Shown here: positions 35,840 to 45,752 of the stretch, in pieces
Numbering within the stretch: the first letter of the stretch is position 1
How the letters are laid out: every line of letters begins with the position of its first letter
Assembly: GCF_021390395.1 (NCBI RefSeq)
Contig: NZ_JAJUWT010000007.1
Span: 62,001 to 126,000 of the forward strand
DNA: 64,000 bases
DNA from: Saccharothrix sp. S26
GTDB taxonomy: Bacteria; Actinomycetota; Actinomycetes; Mycobacteriales; Pseudonocardiaceae
Reading direction: 5' to 3'
Made by a program: the position numbers and the translations under genes
Notes under the pieces: generated by a model
Told to the model about the DNA's origin: nothing
What the model saw: only the letters and a program-made list of their open reading frames with translations
The model's database searches: none

Positions 35840-36946
35840 CTATCGGCCCGTGCGGGCTTCCACGGCGGTGTCGGGGTTGTCGGCGAAGACGCCGTCCAGG
35901 CCCGTGGCGTAGAACTTCGCGTACTCACCGAACGCGTTGCCGTACGCGGCCGGGTCGGTGGACGTGCGGAAGTCCGCCGGCAGGAACGTGTTCTCGTTGC
36001 GGAACGTCCAGGCGTGCACGATCAGGCCGCGGGTGTGCGCGTCGCGCACCAGCGTGGTCGGCTCGCGCAGGAAGCCAGCCGCGTCACGCGGGATGATCCG
36101 GTCCTTCGCCGCGCCGACGCCCTGCGCGTAGGTGCGGATCTCACGCAGCCCCTCCGGCGTCACGAGGTCGCTGTAGGTGCGCTTGTCGCCCGCCTTGACG
36201 AAGTCGTACGGCGCGCCGGAGGAGTTGACCAGCTGCACCAGCGGCACGCGCAACTTCGACTTGAGCTGCTTGAGGTTCGCCACCTCGAACGACTGCACGT
36301 ACACCTTGGCGCCGTGCCGGTTCAGGCCCGCCTTGGTCAGCACGTCGACCAGCCGCGGCTCCAGCGGCAGGCCGATGTCCTGGAAGTAGGTCGGGTGCTT
36401 GGTCTCGGGGTAGATGCCGATGTCGCGGCCGAGCTCGCGGGTCAGCCGGCGGGACAGGTCGATGACCTCCTCCAGCGTCGGCACCTGGAACCGGCCGTCG
36501 TAGAGGGTGTTGCGCGGCCGCACCTCGGGGATGCGCTCCTCGGCGCGCAGCGTCTTCAGCTCGGCGAGCGTGAAGTCCTCGGTGAACCAGCCGGTGACCG
36601 GCGTGCCGTCGATGACCTTGGTGGTCCTGCGCCCGGCGAACTCCGGGTGCGCCGCCACGTCCGTGGTGCCGCCGATCTCGTTCTCGTGCCGGGCGACCAG
36701 CTTGCCGTCCTTGGTCACCACCAGGTCGGGCTCGATGTAGTCCGCGCCCATCCGCGCGGCCAGCTCGTAGGAGGCCAGCGTGTGCTCGGGCCGGTAGCCC
36801 GACGCGCCGCGGTGGCCGATCACCAGCGGTCCCTTGCGCGACGACGCCACCTCCGGGTCACCGCTCGCCGTCGCCGAGGGCAGCACCACCGCTCCCGCCA
36901 CCGCGAGCGCCGCCAGCGCCGCCCCCACGATCTTCGTCCGCACCAT
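35840..36946 (-). CDS. secreted glycerophosphodiester phosphodiesterase
   Basis: About 368 residues with a signal peptide (KIVGAALAALAVAGAVVLPSATA) and a GDPD TIM barrel: IGHRGASGYRPEHTLASYELA with catalytic His/Arg/Glu, YIEPDLVVTKDGKLVARHE with the metal Glu/Asp and second His, PETKHP and AWTFRNEN. It hydrolyses glycerophosphodiesters to glycerol-3-phosphate outside the membrane, as in GlpQ. ATG 36946 is chosen because GAGGAGG lies at the right distance; ATG 36967 would place the site inside the coding region. Confidence 0.92.
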   Translation of the reverse strand: MVRTKIVGAALAALAVAGAVVLPSATASGDPEVASSRKGPLVIGHRGASGYRPEHTLASYELAARMGADYIEPDLVVTKDGKLVARHENEIGGTTDVAAHPEFAGRRTTKVIDGTPVTGWFTEDFTLAELKTLRAEERIPEVRPRNTLYDGRFQVPTLEEVIDLSRRLTRELGRDIGIYPETKHPTYFQDIGLPLEPRLVDVLTKAGLNRHGAKVYVQSFEVANLKQLKSKLRVPLVQLVNSSGAPYDFVKAGDKRTYSDLVTPEGLREIRTYAQGVGAAKDRIIPRDAAGFLREPTTLVRDAHTRGLIVHAWTFRNENTFLPADFRTSTDPAAYGNAFGEYAKFYATGLDGVFADNPDTAVEARTGR

Positions 36947-37059
36947 CGACGACCTCCTCGACTCCACTGCTGACGCGCGGCAGCCTCGTCGCGCACCGCG
37001 ACGTCCCGGACACGCCGGGGCGAAGCGCAGATCACGTCACGGTGAACGCGCGGGGTTCG

Positions 37060-38613
37060 TCACTCCCTGGATATGGCCGCTTCCTCCAGGTCGAGCTCGC
37101 GCAGCACGCGGATCAGCACCTCGTCGTCGATCTGCCCCTCGTCCCGCGCCTGCACGAACACCTGGCGCTCAGCTTCCAGCATCGTGCGGCGCAACCGCCG
37201 GTACGACGCGGCCGGGCTCTCGTCCTCCTGCCTGCCCAGCCGCTCCCACGCCGCGTTGCCCCGGTGCTCGGCCATCAGCCGCAGCCGGTCCACGACGTGC
37301 CCGGGTGTGTCGTGGTCGTCCCCGATCACCTCGTCGAGCTTGCGCACGGCGGCCTGCGCGGCGGCGTGCTGCACCTGCGCCTCGGCCAACGCGTCGGTCC
37401 GCTCCTCGTCGCCGCGGAACGCGAGCTTGCGGATCACGAACGGCAGCGTCAGCCCTTGCAGCAGCAGCGTGCCGACGGTGACCACGAACGCGCAGAACAC
37501 GATCACCTCGCGCCCGGGCAGGTCCAGCGGCAACGCGCTCGCCGCCGCCAACGACACCACGCCCCGCATCCCGGCCCACGACAGCACGGTCACGCCCCGC
37601 CACCCCGGTGCGCCCTCCCGCTGCCGGACCCGTTTCGACAGCAGCCGCGGCAGGTACGCCGCCGGGTACATCCACACGAACCGCACCAGGATCGTCGCCG
37701 CCAGCACGGCCGCCGCCGCCCACACCAGCCCCGCGGTGATGTCCACGTCCCGCACCACGGTCTTGAGCTGCAAGCCGATCAACGCGAACACGAACGACTC
37801 CAGCATCACGTCCACCGACCGCCACACCGCCGTGTCCTGCAAGCGCGTGTAGTACGAGCTGCGCGGCGCGTTGTGCCCGATGTAGAGCCCGGCGACGACG
37901 ACCGCGAGCACACCGGAGGCGTGCAGCTCCTCGGCGAAGATGTACGCGCCGAACGGCACGAGCATGCCCAGCGCGCTCTCCAGCACGCCGTCGTTGAGCC
38001 GGTCGCGGATCCAGCGCACGCCCCAGCCGATCGCCAACCCCACCAGCACGCCGCCACCCGCGCTGATCACGAACGTGCGGGTGCCGTCCACCCAGGTCGC
38101 GGCGACGCCGGCGGCCGCCGCGACGGCCACCTTGTAGGCCGTCAGCGCGGTCGCGTCGTTGATCAGGCTCTCGCCGGTGAGCAGCGTCATCGTCCGGCGC
38201 GGCAGGTTGAGCCGCCGGCCGATGGCGACCGCCGCGACCGCGTCCGGCGGTGCCACCACCGCGCCCAGCACCAGCGCCGCGGGCAGCGACAGCTCCGGCA
38301 GCACCAGGTGGGCGACCCAGCCCACGGCGATCGTGGTCGCCAGCACCAGGCCCACCGCGAGCAGCCCGATCGGCCGGAGGTTGGCCCGGATGTTGTGGTA
38401 GGAGCTGTCCAGGGCGGCCGAGTACAGCAGCGGCGGCAGCACCAGGACCAGGATGAGCTCCGGTTCCAGGGCGAACCCCGGCAGTCCCGGGATGAACGAC
38501 ACCGCCAGCCCGACGCCCACCAGCACCAGTGGCGCCGACCAGTTGAGGCGCTTGGCCACCGCCGTGACGAGCAGGGCGCCGACGAGCAACAGGAGCAGTT
38601 CCGGTCCGTGCAT
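37060..38613 (-). CDS. CPA1-family Na+/H+ antiporter
   Basis: A 517-residue protein with about 11-12 membrane helices (1-395) and a 120-residue helical cytoplasmic tail. Ion-binding motifs are GAVVAPPDAVAAVAIGRRL (helix 5 PDA), LLTGESLINDATAL (E/ND) and FALIGLQL; SWAGMRGVVSLAAASALP matches the conserved arginine region. It exchanges Na+ (or K+) for H+ at the cell membrane. Divergent from the UBP zinc-finger gene, with starts only about 28 bp apart. Confidence 0.9.
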   Translation of the reverse strand: MHGPELLLLLVGALLVTAVAKRLNWSAPLVLVGVGLAVSFIPGLPGFALEPELILVLVLPPLLYSAALDSSYHNIRANLRPIGLLAVGLVLATTIAVGWVAHLVLPELSLPAALVLGAVVAPPDAVAAVAIGRRLNLPRRTMTLLTGESLINDATALTAYKVAVAAAAGVAATWVDGTRTFVISAGGGVLVGLAIGWGVRWIRDRLNDGVLESALGMLVPFGAYIFAEELHASGVLAVVVAGLYIGHNAPRSSYYTRLQDTAVWRSVDVMLESFVFALIGLQLKTVVRDVDITAGLVWAAAAVLAATILVRFVWMYPAAYLPRLLSKRVRQREGAPGWRGVTVLSWAGMRGVVSLAAASALPLDLPGREVIVFCAFVVTVGTLLLQGLTLPFVIRKLAFRGDEERTDALAEAQVQHAAAQAAVRKLDEVIGDDHDTPGHVVDRLRLMAEHRGNAAWERLGRQEDESPAASYRRLRRTMLEAERQVFVQARDEGQIDDEVLIRVLRELDLEEAAISRE

Positions 38614-38641
38614 GGCGCAATCTTGCGTGATGATGGCGGGT

Positions 38642-38902
38642 ATGACCTGTCCTCATGTCTCGGAACTCCCGGAAACCGTCGCCCCGGACAACCCCGAGGG
38701 CTGCGCCGACTGCCTCGCCGACGACGAGCACAACTGGGCCCACCTGCGGATCTGCCTGTCGTGCGGCCACGTCGCGTGCTGCGACTCCAGCCCGCGCCGG
38801 CACGCGACCGCGCACTTCCACGCCTCGGAACACCCGGTGATGCGCTCGTTCGAACCGGGCGAGGACTGGCGCTGGTGCTACGTGGACTCCCGGATCGTGT
38901 GA
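38642..38902 (+). CDS. UBP-type zinc finger protein
   Basis: An 86-residue small zinc finger: CPH near the N-terminus, CADC, CLSCGHVACCD and H-x3-H-x5-H (HATAHFHASEHP) give the Cys/His set of the UBP (ubiquitin-hydrolase-type) zinc finger found as a stand-alone protein in actinobacteria. ATG 38642 fits the normal family start; ATGs at 38630 and 38633 are also in frame. Often located next to cation/proton antiporters, as here. Role unknown. Confidence 0.85.
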   Translation: MTCPHVSELPETVAPDNPEGCADCLADDEHNWAHLRICLSCGHVACCDSSPRRHATAHFHASEHPVMRSFEPGEDWRWCYVDSRIV

Positions 38903-38908
38903 TCCGCC

Positions 38909-38939
38909 CGACCGTCTTTACAGTCCCTTTAGACGGTCG
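38909..38939 (+). promoter_or_regulatory. inverted repeat between zinc-finger gene and TRAP operon
   Basis: CGACCGTCT (38909-38917) and AGACGGTCG (38931-38939) form a 9-bp perfect stem around 13 bases. It lies 7 bp after one gene and about 70 bp before the TRAP permease. It could be a terminator or an operator; the loop is longer than usual for a terminator. Confidence 0.45.
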
Positions 38940-39010
38940 CCCTATGGCTGTGACCCGCGACACAAGTAGCTTCGTGAGCGCTCGATCCAGCGCGACACGA
39001 AGGAGTGCGC

Positions 39011-41008
39011 GTGCCGACCAAGCCTCAGGTCGAAGTCGATGAACTGCTCGCCGAGTACGACGAGGAGCGCCCGTCGCGCACCTTGTCGCGGCGGTGGGAG
39101 CTGGGCGTGTGGGTGGCGGGCCTCGCCATCGCGCTGCTCGTGCTCAAACAGGTGTTCTGGCCGTTCAGCAAGGGCGGCCAGTACTACCTGGTGATCTTCC
39201 TGGCGGTCACGCTGCCGCTGGTCTTCCTCTGCTACCGGCCGCGCGGCCGGCGCGGCGGCTCCGACGACCCCGGCGTCGTGGACCGGGTGGCGGCGGCGCT
39301 GGCGTTCGCGGTGGCCGCGTACCCGCTGTTCGGCGGGTTCGACGCGTTCCTCGACCGCCAGGGGCAGCTGACCGGGCTCGACGTCGTCGCCGGGTCGGTG
39401 CTGCTCCTGCTGATCCTGGAGGCGTGCCGGCGGACCACCGGCTGGGTGCTGCCGATCGTCTGCGTCGGGTTCATCGCGTTCGCCTACTACGGCGGGTACC
39501 TGCCGCGGTCCTGGTCGATCTCGCACGCCGGCGTCGACTTCCCGCAGATCATCAACGGCTTCTACAACGACGCCACCGGGTTCTACGGCACGCCGCTGGA
39601 CGTCGCCGCCACCTACATCGTGCTGTTCACGATCTACGGGTCGGTGCTCAACGCGTCCGGCGCGGGCGCGTTCTTCGTCGACATCAGCTTCTCCGCCTTC
39701 CGCAAGTCCCGCACCGCGCCGGGCCGCACCGCCGCCACCGCCGGGTTCCTGCTCGGCACCGTGTCCGGCTCGGGCACCGCGACGACCGTGTCGCTGGGCG
39801 CGGTGACCTGGCCGATGCTGAAGAAGGCGGGCTACCCCAAGGAGAACGCGGGCGGGCTGCTCGCCGCGTCCGGCATCGGCGCGATCCTGTCGCCGCCCAC
39901 CCTGGGCGCGGCGGCGTTCATCATCGCCGAGTTCCTGGAGACGTCCTACCTCCAGGTGCTGATCTGGGCGATCCTGCCGACCCTGCTGTACTACCTGGGC
40001 ATCGCGCTGGCCGTGGAGATCGACGCGCGCAAGTTCGGCGCGAAGCCGGTGGAGATCGACTCGCCGAGCCCGTGGGCGCTGCTCAAGCGCGGCGGGTACC
40101 ACTTCCTGTCGCTCGCGGTGATCGTGGTGTTCCTGGCGCTGGACATCCCGGTGTTCTCCGCGGTCGTCTACGCCACCGGGGTCGCCGCGGTGTTCGCGCT
40201 GATCGCCAAGCGCGGCGACGTGCGGGAGTGGCTGCGGGCGATGGCCGACTCGCTGTCGCAGGGCGTGCGGTCGGCGTTGCCGGTGATCGCGGTGTGCGCG
40301 GCGGCCGGCGTGATCACGTCCACCATCACCAAGACCGGCCTGGGCCAGGAGCTGGCGTCGGCGCTGGTCGACGTCGCCGGCGCGATCTCGTCCGACCCGA
40401 CCGCGGTGCTGTTCGTCACCGTGGTGCTGGCAGCGGTCGCGGTGAGCCTGCTCGGCCTGGCCGTGCCGGTGACCGCCTCGTTCATCATCTCGTGGGTCGT
40501 CATCGGGCCCGCGCTGATGGACCTGGGCGTGGCGCCCGAGGAAGCCGCCATGTTCATCTTCTACTACGCGGTGCTGTCGGAGGTGACGCCGCCGACCGCG
40601 CTCGCCGCCGTGGCCGCCGCCGCGATCACCGGCGGCGACGTGATGAAGACGATGTGGCGGACGTGGAAGTACACGCTGCCCGCGTTCCTCGTGCCGCTGG
40701 CGTTCGTGCTGACCGACAACGGGGCCGGGCTGCTGCTGCGCACGTCGTTCCTCGACGCCGTGTGGGTGTTCGCCGTCTCCGCGCTGGGCGTGGCGGCGCT
40801 GGCCGTGCTCACCGGCGGCTGGCTGTTCGGTCGCGCGCGGTGGCCGGAACGCGTGCTGTGCGCGCCCGCCGCCGTGGCCCTGCTCTACCTGCAACCCGTG
40901 ACCATCGCCGTCGGCCTCGGCTTCCTGCTGGCCGCGGTGGCGGTGCACGTCGTCCTACGCCGGAAGATCCACTCGGGAGAGGAACAGCATGCGCAGCTGG
41001 ACGCTTAA
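39011..41008 (+). CDS. TRAP transporter permease, fused DctQ-DctM type
   Basis: A 665-residue membrane protein of the 'TRAP 4TM/12TM fusion' family. The N-terminal helices correspond to the small subunit and the DctM-type large domain follows. Recognisable segments are FYNDATGFYGTPLDVAATYIVLFTIYGSVLNASGAGAFF, GTVSGSGTATTVSLGAVTWPMLKKAGYP, AASGIGAILSPPTLGAAAFIIAEFL and EVTPPTALAAVAAAAITG. It imports organic acids with Na+ or H+. GTG 39011 is used because AAGGAG (39000-39005) fits it better than the GTG at 39005. It overlaps the binding-protein gene by 20 bp. Confidence 0.92.
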   Translation: MPTKPQVEVDELLAEYDEERPSRTLSRRWELGVWVAGLAIALLVLKQVFWPFSKGGQYYLVIFLAVTLPLVFLCYRPRGRRGGSDDPGVVDRVAAALAFAVAAYPLFGGFDAFLDRQGQLTGLDVVAGSVLLLLILEACRRTTGWVLPIVCVGFIAFAYYGGYLPRSWSISHAGVDFPQIINGFYNDATGFYGTPLDVAATYIVLFTIYGSVLNASGAGAFFVDISFSAFRKSRTAPGRTAATAGFLLGTVSGSGTATTVSLGAVTWPMLKKAGYPKENAGGLLAASGIGAILSPPTLGAAAFIIAEFLETSYLQVLIWAILPTLLYYLGIALAVEIDARKFGAKPVEIDSPSPWALLKRGGYHFLSLAVIVVFLALDIPVFSAVVYATGVAAVFALIAKRGDVREWLRAMADSLSQGVRSALPVIAVCAAAGVITSTITKTGLGQELASALVDVAGAISSDPTAVLFVTVVLAAVAVSLLGLAVPVTASFIISWVVIGPALMDLGVAPEEAAMFIFYYAVLSEVTPPTALAAVAAAAITGGDVMKTMWRTWKYTLPAFLVPLAFVLTDNGAGLLLRTSFLDAVWVFAVSALGVAALAVLTGGWLFGRARWPERVLCAPAAVALLYLQPVTIAVGLGFLLAAVAVHVVLRRKIHSGEEQHAQLDA

Positions 41009-41984
41009 GGTCGCCGTCGGCGTGCTCTCGGTCGGCCTCGTCGCCGCCGGGTGCGGCGGGAAGCGGACCCCGGACGCGTCGGCCGACGGCAACGCGGGCG
41101 GTGCCGCCTGCGAGGCGGCGGACGGGCGGATCACCATCGCGACCGGCAACTCCGGCGGCGTGTACTACGTCCTCGGCGGCGGGTTGGCGAAGCTGATCAG
41201 CGACAACACCAAGCTCAAGGCCACCGCGGCCGAGACCGGCGCGTCGGTGCAGAACATCCAGCAGCTCGTCGCGGGCGACTACGACGTGGCGTTCTCGCTG
41301 GCCGACACGGCGGCGGACGCGGTCGCGGGCAAGGGCGCGTTCGACGGCAAACCGCAGCGGGTCAAGGCGCTGACCAGGCTCTACCCGAACTACACGCAGG
41401 TGCTGGTGCGGGCCGACTCGGGCATCACCTCGGTCGCGGACATGCGCGGCAAGCGGATCTCCACCGGCTCGCCCAAGTCCGGCACCGAGGTGATCGCCAA
41501 CCGCCTGCTCACCGCGGCCGGGCTCAACCCGGAGACCGACGTGCAGGCGCAGCGGCTGGACCTGGCCAAGACCGCGGACGGGATGAAGGACGGCAGCATC
41601 GACGGCCTCGTCTGGTCCGGCGGCCTGCCCACCGCGCAGATCACCGACATCACCACGTCGTTGAAGGACCAGGTCAGGTTCATCGACATCACGCCCCAGC
41701 TGGACGCGTTGAAGAAGGTCAACGAGGTGTACGACCGGGGCGTCATCCCGGCTGCCACATACGGGCAGCCCGCCGACGTGCCGACCGTGGCGGTGCCGAA
41801 CGTGCTGCTCGTGCGCGAGGACTTCCCGGACGGCGACGCGTGCGCCGTGACCAAGCTCATCTTCGAGAAGAAGTCGGAGCTGGAATCCGTGCACCCGGCG
41901 GCCAAGGACATCGTGAAGGAGAAGGCCGGCATGACCGACCCGGTGCCGCTGCACCCCGGCTCGCTGGACGCACTGGGCGGCTGA
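40989..41984 (+). CDS. TAXI family TRAP solute-binding lipoprotein
   Basis: A 331-residue lipoprotein (lipobox VAAGC) with the TAXI-family core: [101 protein letters not shown]. Such proteins feed the fused TRAP permeases. Overlap with the permease shows co-translation. Substrate for this group is often glutamate or other organic acids, not decided here. Confidence 0.92.
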   Translation: MRSWTLKVAVGVLSVGLVAAGCGGKRTPDASADGNAGGAACEAADGRITIATGNSGGVYYVLGGGLAKLISDNTKLKATAAETGASVQNIQQLVAGDYDVAFSLADTAADAVAGKGAFDGKPQRVKALTRLYPNYTQVLVRADSGITSVADMRGKRISTGSPKSGTEVIANRLLTAAGLNPETDVQAQRLDLAKTADGMKDGSIDGLVWSGGLPTAQITDITTSLKDQVRFIDITPQLDALKKVNEVYDRGVIPAATYGQPADVPTVAVPNVLLVREDFPDGDACAVTKLIFEKKSELESVHPAAKDIVKEKAGMTDPVPLHPGSLDALGG

Positions 41985-41998
41985 CCGGCGGGGTCATC

Positions 41999-42004
41999 TA
42001 GGCT
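41999..42004 (+). promoter_or_regulatory. -10 element, leaderless type
   Basis: TAGGCT lies eight bases before GTG 42013 of purD. Confidence 0.4.
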
Positions 42005-42012
42005 TCCGCACC

Positions 42013-43269
42013 GTGCGTGTCCTGGTCATCGGGTCTGGCGCCCGTGAACATGCCCTAGTCCTCGCCTTGTCGCGGGACCCCTCGGTGATCGCGTTGGCCT
42101 GCGCGCCGGGCAACGCCGGCATCGCCGGTGTGGCGGAGACCTACGGGGTCGACGTCACCGACGGCGGTGCCGTCGCGGCGCTGGCCAAGGAGTGGAACGC
42201 CGACCTGGTCGTGGTCGGGCCGGAGCAGCCCCTGGTGGCGGGTGCGGCGGACGCCGTGCGCGCGATCGGGATCCCCTGCTTCGGCCCGTCGGCCGCGGCC
42301 GCCCGCATCGAGGGCTCCAAGGCGTTCGCCAAGGACGTCATGGCCGCCGCGGGCGTGCCGACCGCCGTGTCGGAGATCGTGGACAACCCGGCCCGCCTCG
42401 ACTCGGCGCTGGCCCGCTTCGGCCCGACGTGGGTCGTGAAGGACGACGGCCTGGCCGCCGGCAAGGGCGTCGTCGTCACCGCCGACCGGGCCGTGGCCCG
42501 CGCGCACGCCATGACGCTGCTCGACCACGGCCACCCGGTGCTGCTGGAGTCGTTCCTGGACGGTCCGGAGGTGTCGCTGTTCTGCCTGGTGGACGGTGCC
42601 ACCGTGGTGCCGCTGCTGCCCGCGCAGGACTTCAAGCGCGTCGGTGACGGCGACTCCGGCCCCAACACCGGCGGCATGGGCGCGTACTCGCCGCTGCCGT
42701 GGGCCCCGGCGGACCTCGTGGACGAGATCGTGGCGACCTGCGTCCAGCCGGTCGTGGACGAGCTGGCGCGCCGCGACACCCCGTTCACCGGCCTGCTGTA
42801 CGCGGGCTTGGCCCTGACCTCCACGGGTCCGCAGGTCATCGAGTTCAACTGCCGGTTCGGCGACCCCGAGACCCAGGCCGTCCTGGCCCTGCTCCGCACC
42901 CCGCTGGCGAGCCTGTTCCACGCCGCCGCCACCGGCTCGCTGGCCTCCGCGCCCGCCCTGGACTGGTCCGACGGCTACGCCGTGACCGTCGTGGTCGCCG
43001 CCGAGGGCTACCCGGGCCGTCCCCGCACGGGTGACGTGGTCAGCGGCGCGGAAGCCGAGGGCGTCCTGCACGCGGGCACCCGCCGCCGAGAGGACGGGGC
43101 GGTCGTCTCCACCGGCGGCCGCGTCCTGTCCGTCGTCGGCACGGGCCCGACCCTGGCCGACGCCCGCACCGACGCCTACCGCCGCGTGGAAGGCGTCCAC
43201 CTGACCGGCTCCCACCACCGCACCGACATCGCGTTGCGCGCGGCCAACGGCGAGATCACCGTCCCCTAG
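42013..43269 (+). CDS. purD: phosphoribosylamine-glycine ligase
   Basis: A 418-residue ATP-grasp enzyme. It opens [23 protein letters not shown], followed by [28 protein letters not shown], the ATP-grasp region [46 protein letters not shown] and [14 protein letters not shown]. It makes GAR from PRA, glycine and ATP in purine synthesis. GTG 42013 is the first codon of the conserved N-terminus. Monocistronic, with a hairpin downstream. Confidence 0.97.
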   Translation: MRVLVIGSGAREHALVLALSRDPSVIALACAPGNAGIAGVAETYGVDVTDGGAVAALAKEWNADLVVVGPEQPLVAGAADAVRAIGIPCFGPSAAAARIEGSKAFAKDVMAAAGVPTAVSEIVDNPARLDSALARFGPTWVVKDDGLAAGKGVVVTADRAVARAHAMTLLDHGHPVLLESFLDGPEVSLFCLVDGATVVPLLPAQDFKRVGDGDSGPNTGGMGAYSPLPWAPADLVDEIVATCVQPVVDELARRDTPFTGLLYAGLALTSTGPQVIEFNCRFGDPETQAVLALLRTPLASLFHAAATGSLASAPALDWSDGYAVTVVVAAEGYPGRPRTGDVVSGAEAEGVLHAGTRRREDGAVVSTGGRVLSVVGTGPTLADARTDAYRRVEGVHLTGSHHRTDIALRAANGEITVP

Positions 43270-43285
43270 CACACGTGCCGCGGAA

Positions 43286-43330
43286 AAACCTCCGATCCCC
43301 GCCTCGGCGGAACCGGGTCGGAGGTTTCTT
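43286..43330 (+). terminator. terminator after purD
   Basis: AAACCTCCGA (43286-43295) pairs with TCGGAGGTTT (43318-43327). The extended stem has a GC-rich branched loop, followed by CTT. Confidence 0.65.
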
Positions 43331-43416
43331 CGTCCAACCTCAGACCCGGCTCACGTGGTCGTTGGTAGCCTCGAACCGGGTTCAATCCGTTACCGACCGT
43401 ACGGGGGTAGGACGTC

Positions 43417-43869
43417 GTGGAACAGGAGACCGGCCTACTAGGAGCCGTCGCCGCGGCAGGGGGAGCCGTCGGCAAGGCGGTCGGCGAGATGTTCGCGGCG
43501 GAGAAGCGGCTGAACGACACCATGGCCGCGGGTCCGGTGTCCGGCCAGAAGTTCGAGGTGACCGAGGAAACGGTCCTCCAGGCCGGCAAGCTGATCCACG
43601 ACCAGGCCGACGTGCTCCGCAACGCGTTGTTCGACGCGGTCGCCGACCTGGCCGTGCGGTTGGACGGTGCCGACGAGGTGAACGCCGACATCGCCGCCGC
43701 GTGGAATTCGCGCCTGGTCGACGGCCCGGATTCGTACGCTGCGCGCATCGAGCAGTACATCGCGAGCCTCACCGGTCTGGTCGAGCAGTTGCGCGGCACG
43801 GCCCGCCAGTACCAGTTCACCGAAGAAGAAGTGACCGCTGCTTTGGGGGCCGCTGGTGCGTCTGATTAA
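43417..43869 (+). CDS. PE/WXG-like helical protein, first gene of the type VII-associated cluster
   Basis: A 150-residue helical protein with an Ala/Gly-rich N-terminal helix (LLGAVAAAGGAVGKAVGEMF) and a longer region with AAWNSRLVDG and a C-terminal YQFTE, which fits YxxxD/E type VII secretion signals. No Sec signal peptide. GTG 43417 has GGGGGTAGGA upstream. The 3' end overlaps the DUF3558 lipoprotein gene by 14 bp. The assignment to a PE-like role comes from composition and context rather than a strict PE motif. Confidence 0.55.
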   Translation: MEQETGLLGAVAAAGGAVGKAVGEMFAAEKRLNDTMAAGPVSGQKFEVTEETVLQAGKLIHDQADVLRNALFDAVADLAVRLDGADEVNADIAAAWNSRLVDGPDSYAARIEQYIASLTGLVEQLRGTARQYQFTEEEVTAALGAAGASD

Positions 43870-44455
43870 TGCGGCGGTGCTCTGCGGCGTCGCGATCGCC
43901 GTGGTCGCCGGGTGTTCCTCCGGTGAGACGGGGGCTCCGCGACCCGCGACGTCGAACGCTCCCGCGACGAGCGATTCAGTGGAGCCGACGGCGTCCAAGC
44001 CGCCGAGGCCCAAGGAGATCAAGCTGGACGGGATCGACCCCTGCGCGACGTTCACGACAGCGCAGCGCAGCGAGCTCAAGATCGATGAGGCGCAGGACAA
44101 AGCACTCGATGTGCTGAACAACGAGAAGCCCGCCCCGACTTGCCGGTACCACGCGAACGGCAAGGCGATCTTCAGCTACAACGTCTCCTTGGTCTCCGGG
44201 GAGGGCATCGAGTACTGGGAAGTCGACAGCAACCTCGACGTCGACGCCAAGACCGTCGCCGGGTTCGCGGCCTACCAGTACAAGCTGAGCGGTACCTCCG
44301 ACGCCTACTGCTCGTACGCCGTCGACGTGGCGGACAAGCAGCAACTGATCGTCCAGTTCTTCCCGATCGGTGAGGGCTTCACCCAGGACCAGATGTGCCA
44401 GAACGCCGCCAAGGGTGCCGAACTGGCGCTCGCGACCTTGCAAACGCTGAAGTGA
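43856..44455 (+). CDS. DUF3558 family lipoprotein
   Basis: A 199-residue lipoprotein (lipobox VVAGC) with a low-complexity Pro/Ser/Thr linker (about 24-55) and the DUF3558 domain: GIDPCATFTTAQRSELKI, TCRYHANGKA, VAGFAAYQYKLSGTSDAYCSYAVDVADKQQLIVQF and a final Cys-containing helix. DUF3558 lipoproteins accompany type VII secretion genes in Pseudonocardiales and relatives. It would be anchored to the outer face of the membrane. Confidence 0.85.
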   Translation: MRLINAAVLCGVAIAVVAGCSSGETGAPRPATSNAPATSDSVEPTASKPPRPKEIKLDGIDPCATFTTAQRSELKIDEAQDKALDVLNNEKPAPTCRYHANGKAIFSYNVSLVSGEGIEYWEVDSNLDVDAKTVAGFAAYQYKLSGTSDAYCSYAVDVADKQQLIVQFFPIGEGFTQDQMCQNAAKGAELALATLQTLK

Positions 44456-44464
44456 GGGGGAGTT

Positions 44465-45751
44465 GTGACCGGCTTCAGGGAGATCAAGGATTTCCGCTTC
44501 CAGGGCTATGACAATTCGGCTCTGGCCGCGTTGGTGCAGCGGTTCTCGACCGGGGACGCGGCGCAGAAGTTCAGCGACGCGTCACACGCGCTGCGCCGGC
44601 TGGCGGCGACGTTGGCCGACACCGACGAGACGCTGCGCACCGAGTTGAAGAAGCTCGGCATCGACTGGCAGGGCGCGGCCGGCGACAACGCCGGCCAAGC
44701 GGTGACCGTGTCGGCCGCCACGGCGACTTCCGGCACGGAAGCCGCCCAGCAGAACTCCAAGGCCACCGCCGTGCAGGGGGCCACGTACAGCCAGACCCGC
44801 AACGGGATGCCGGAGCCGCAGAAGTTGCGCGGTGACACGGAGACCAGCTTCGGGGACGAGTTCCTCGGGTTCTTCGGGCACGAGACCGATCACGCGAAGC
44901 AGGTCAAGGAGACGCAGGCGGCGCGGGAGCAGGCGATTCGGGGGCTCGAGCAGTACACCGAGGCCAGCAGGGACGCGTTGAGCCAGTACCAGGGCATGAA
45001 CAGGCCGCCGCAGTTCGAGGTGACGACCGCCTCCAGCGTCAGCACGCCGATCGCCGCCGTCGGGCAGCCCGGTGGGCCCGTGCCCGGCATCCCCGGTGGC
45101 GTGCCCGGCGGCCTGCCGGGTGGTGTGCCGGGCGGGCTGCCCGGGCAGGTGCCCGGTGGCTCGATCGGCTTGCCGCCGCAGGTGCCCGGCATGCCCGGCG
45201 GCTCGACGGGGTTGTTGCCGACGACGCCCGGTGGGTCGACGGTGCTGCCGCCGGCGGCGTTGGGGATCGGCAAGCCCGGTGGGTCGAACTTCGGGTTGGG
45301 GCTCGGGCTCGGGTTGGCCGGTGGGCTCGGTCTCGGTATCGCGGCCACGCAGGCCCGGGGTGGACGGGTCGTGCGCAACCTCGCGCCGGCGATGCCCGGC
45401 GGCGCGAAGGTGCCCGAGGGCCCCGCGGGTGGCAAGGGCACCGGCGGTGGCGGTGGCGGCAAGGGCGGTGTGCCCGGGATGCCCGGCACGTTGACCGGCA
45501 AGCCCGGCATCTCCGCGACGATCGGCGCGATCGACCCCGACGAGCGCGTGCCCGGTCGTGGCGCGGGCGCGGCGGGCAAGGCGGGCGCGGGCAACTCGAT
45601 GATGCAGCCGGCGGCCAGCGCCAAGGGCGGCCCGGGCGAGGAGGACGGCGAGCACGTGCGCAAGTACGGCGTCGACTCCGACGACGTGTTCGGTGACGAG
45701 CGGATGGTCGTGCAGTCGGTCATCGGTGACGACGAGCCCGAGAAGAAGTGA
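44465..45751 (+). CDS. PPE-like, Gly/Pro-rich type VII secretion substrate
   Basis: A 428-residue protein. The N-terminal 185 residues are helical with a WxG turn (GIDWQGAAGDNAGQAV) and a second long helical pair. The middle (about 200-280) is a low-complexity Gly/Pro/Val tract with many PGG/PGGVPGG-type repeats, and the C-terminus is acidic (GEEDGEHVRKYGVDSDDVFGDE). The layout matches actinobacterial PPE-like substrates. The EspG-like gene follows directly, consistent with a chaperone-substrate pair. Confidence 0.75.
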   Translation: MTGFREIKDFRFQGYDNSALAALVQRFSTGDAAQKFSDASHALRRLAATLADTDETLRTELKKLGIDWQGAAGDNAGQAVTVSAATATSGTEAAQQNSKATAVQGATYSQTRNGMPEPQKLRGDTETSFGDEFLGFFGHETDHAKQVKETQAAREQAIRGLEQYTEASRDALSQYQGMNRPPQFEVTTASSVSTPIAAVGQPGGPVPGIPGGVPGGLPGGVPGGLPGQVPGGSIGLPPQVPGMPGGSTGLLPTTPGGSTVLPPAALGIGKPGGSNFGLGLGLGLAGGLGLGIAATQARGGRVVRNLAPAMPGGAKVPEGPAGGKGTGGGGGGKGGVPGMPGTLTGKPGISATIGAIDPDERVPGRGAGAAGKAGAGNSMMQPAASAKGGPGEEDGEHVRKYGVDSDDVFGDERMVVQSVIGDDEPEKK

Positions 45752-45752
45752 A

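Noticed and set aside
38942-40948. Long minus-strand open frame opposite the TRAP permease
   Set aside because: His/Arg/Gly-rich antisense of a strongly supported membrane protein; no family features.
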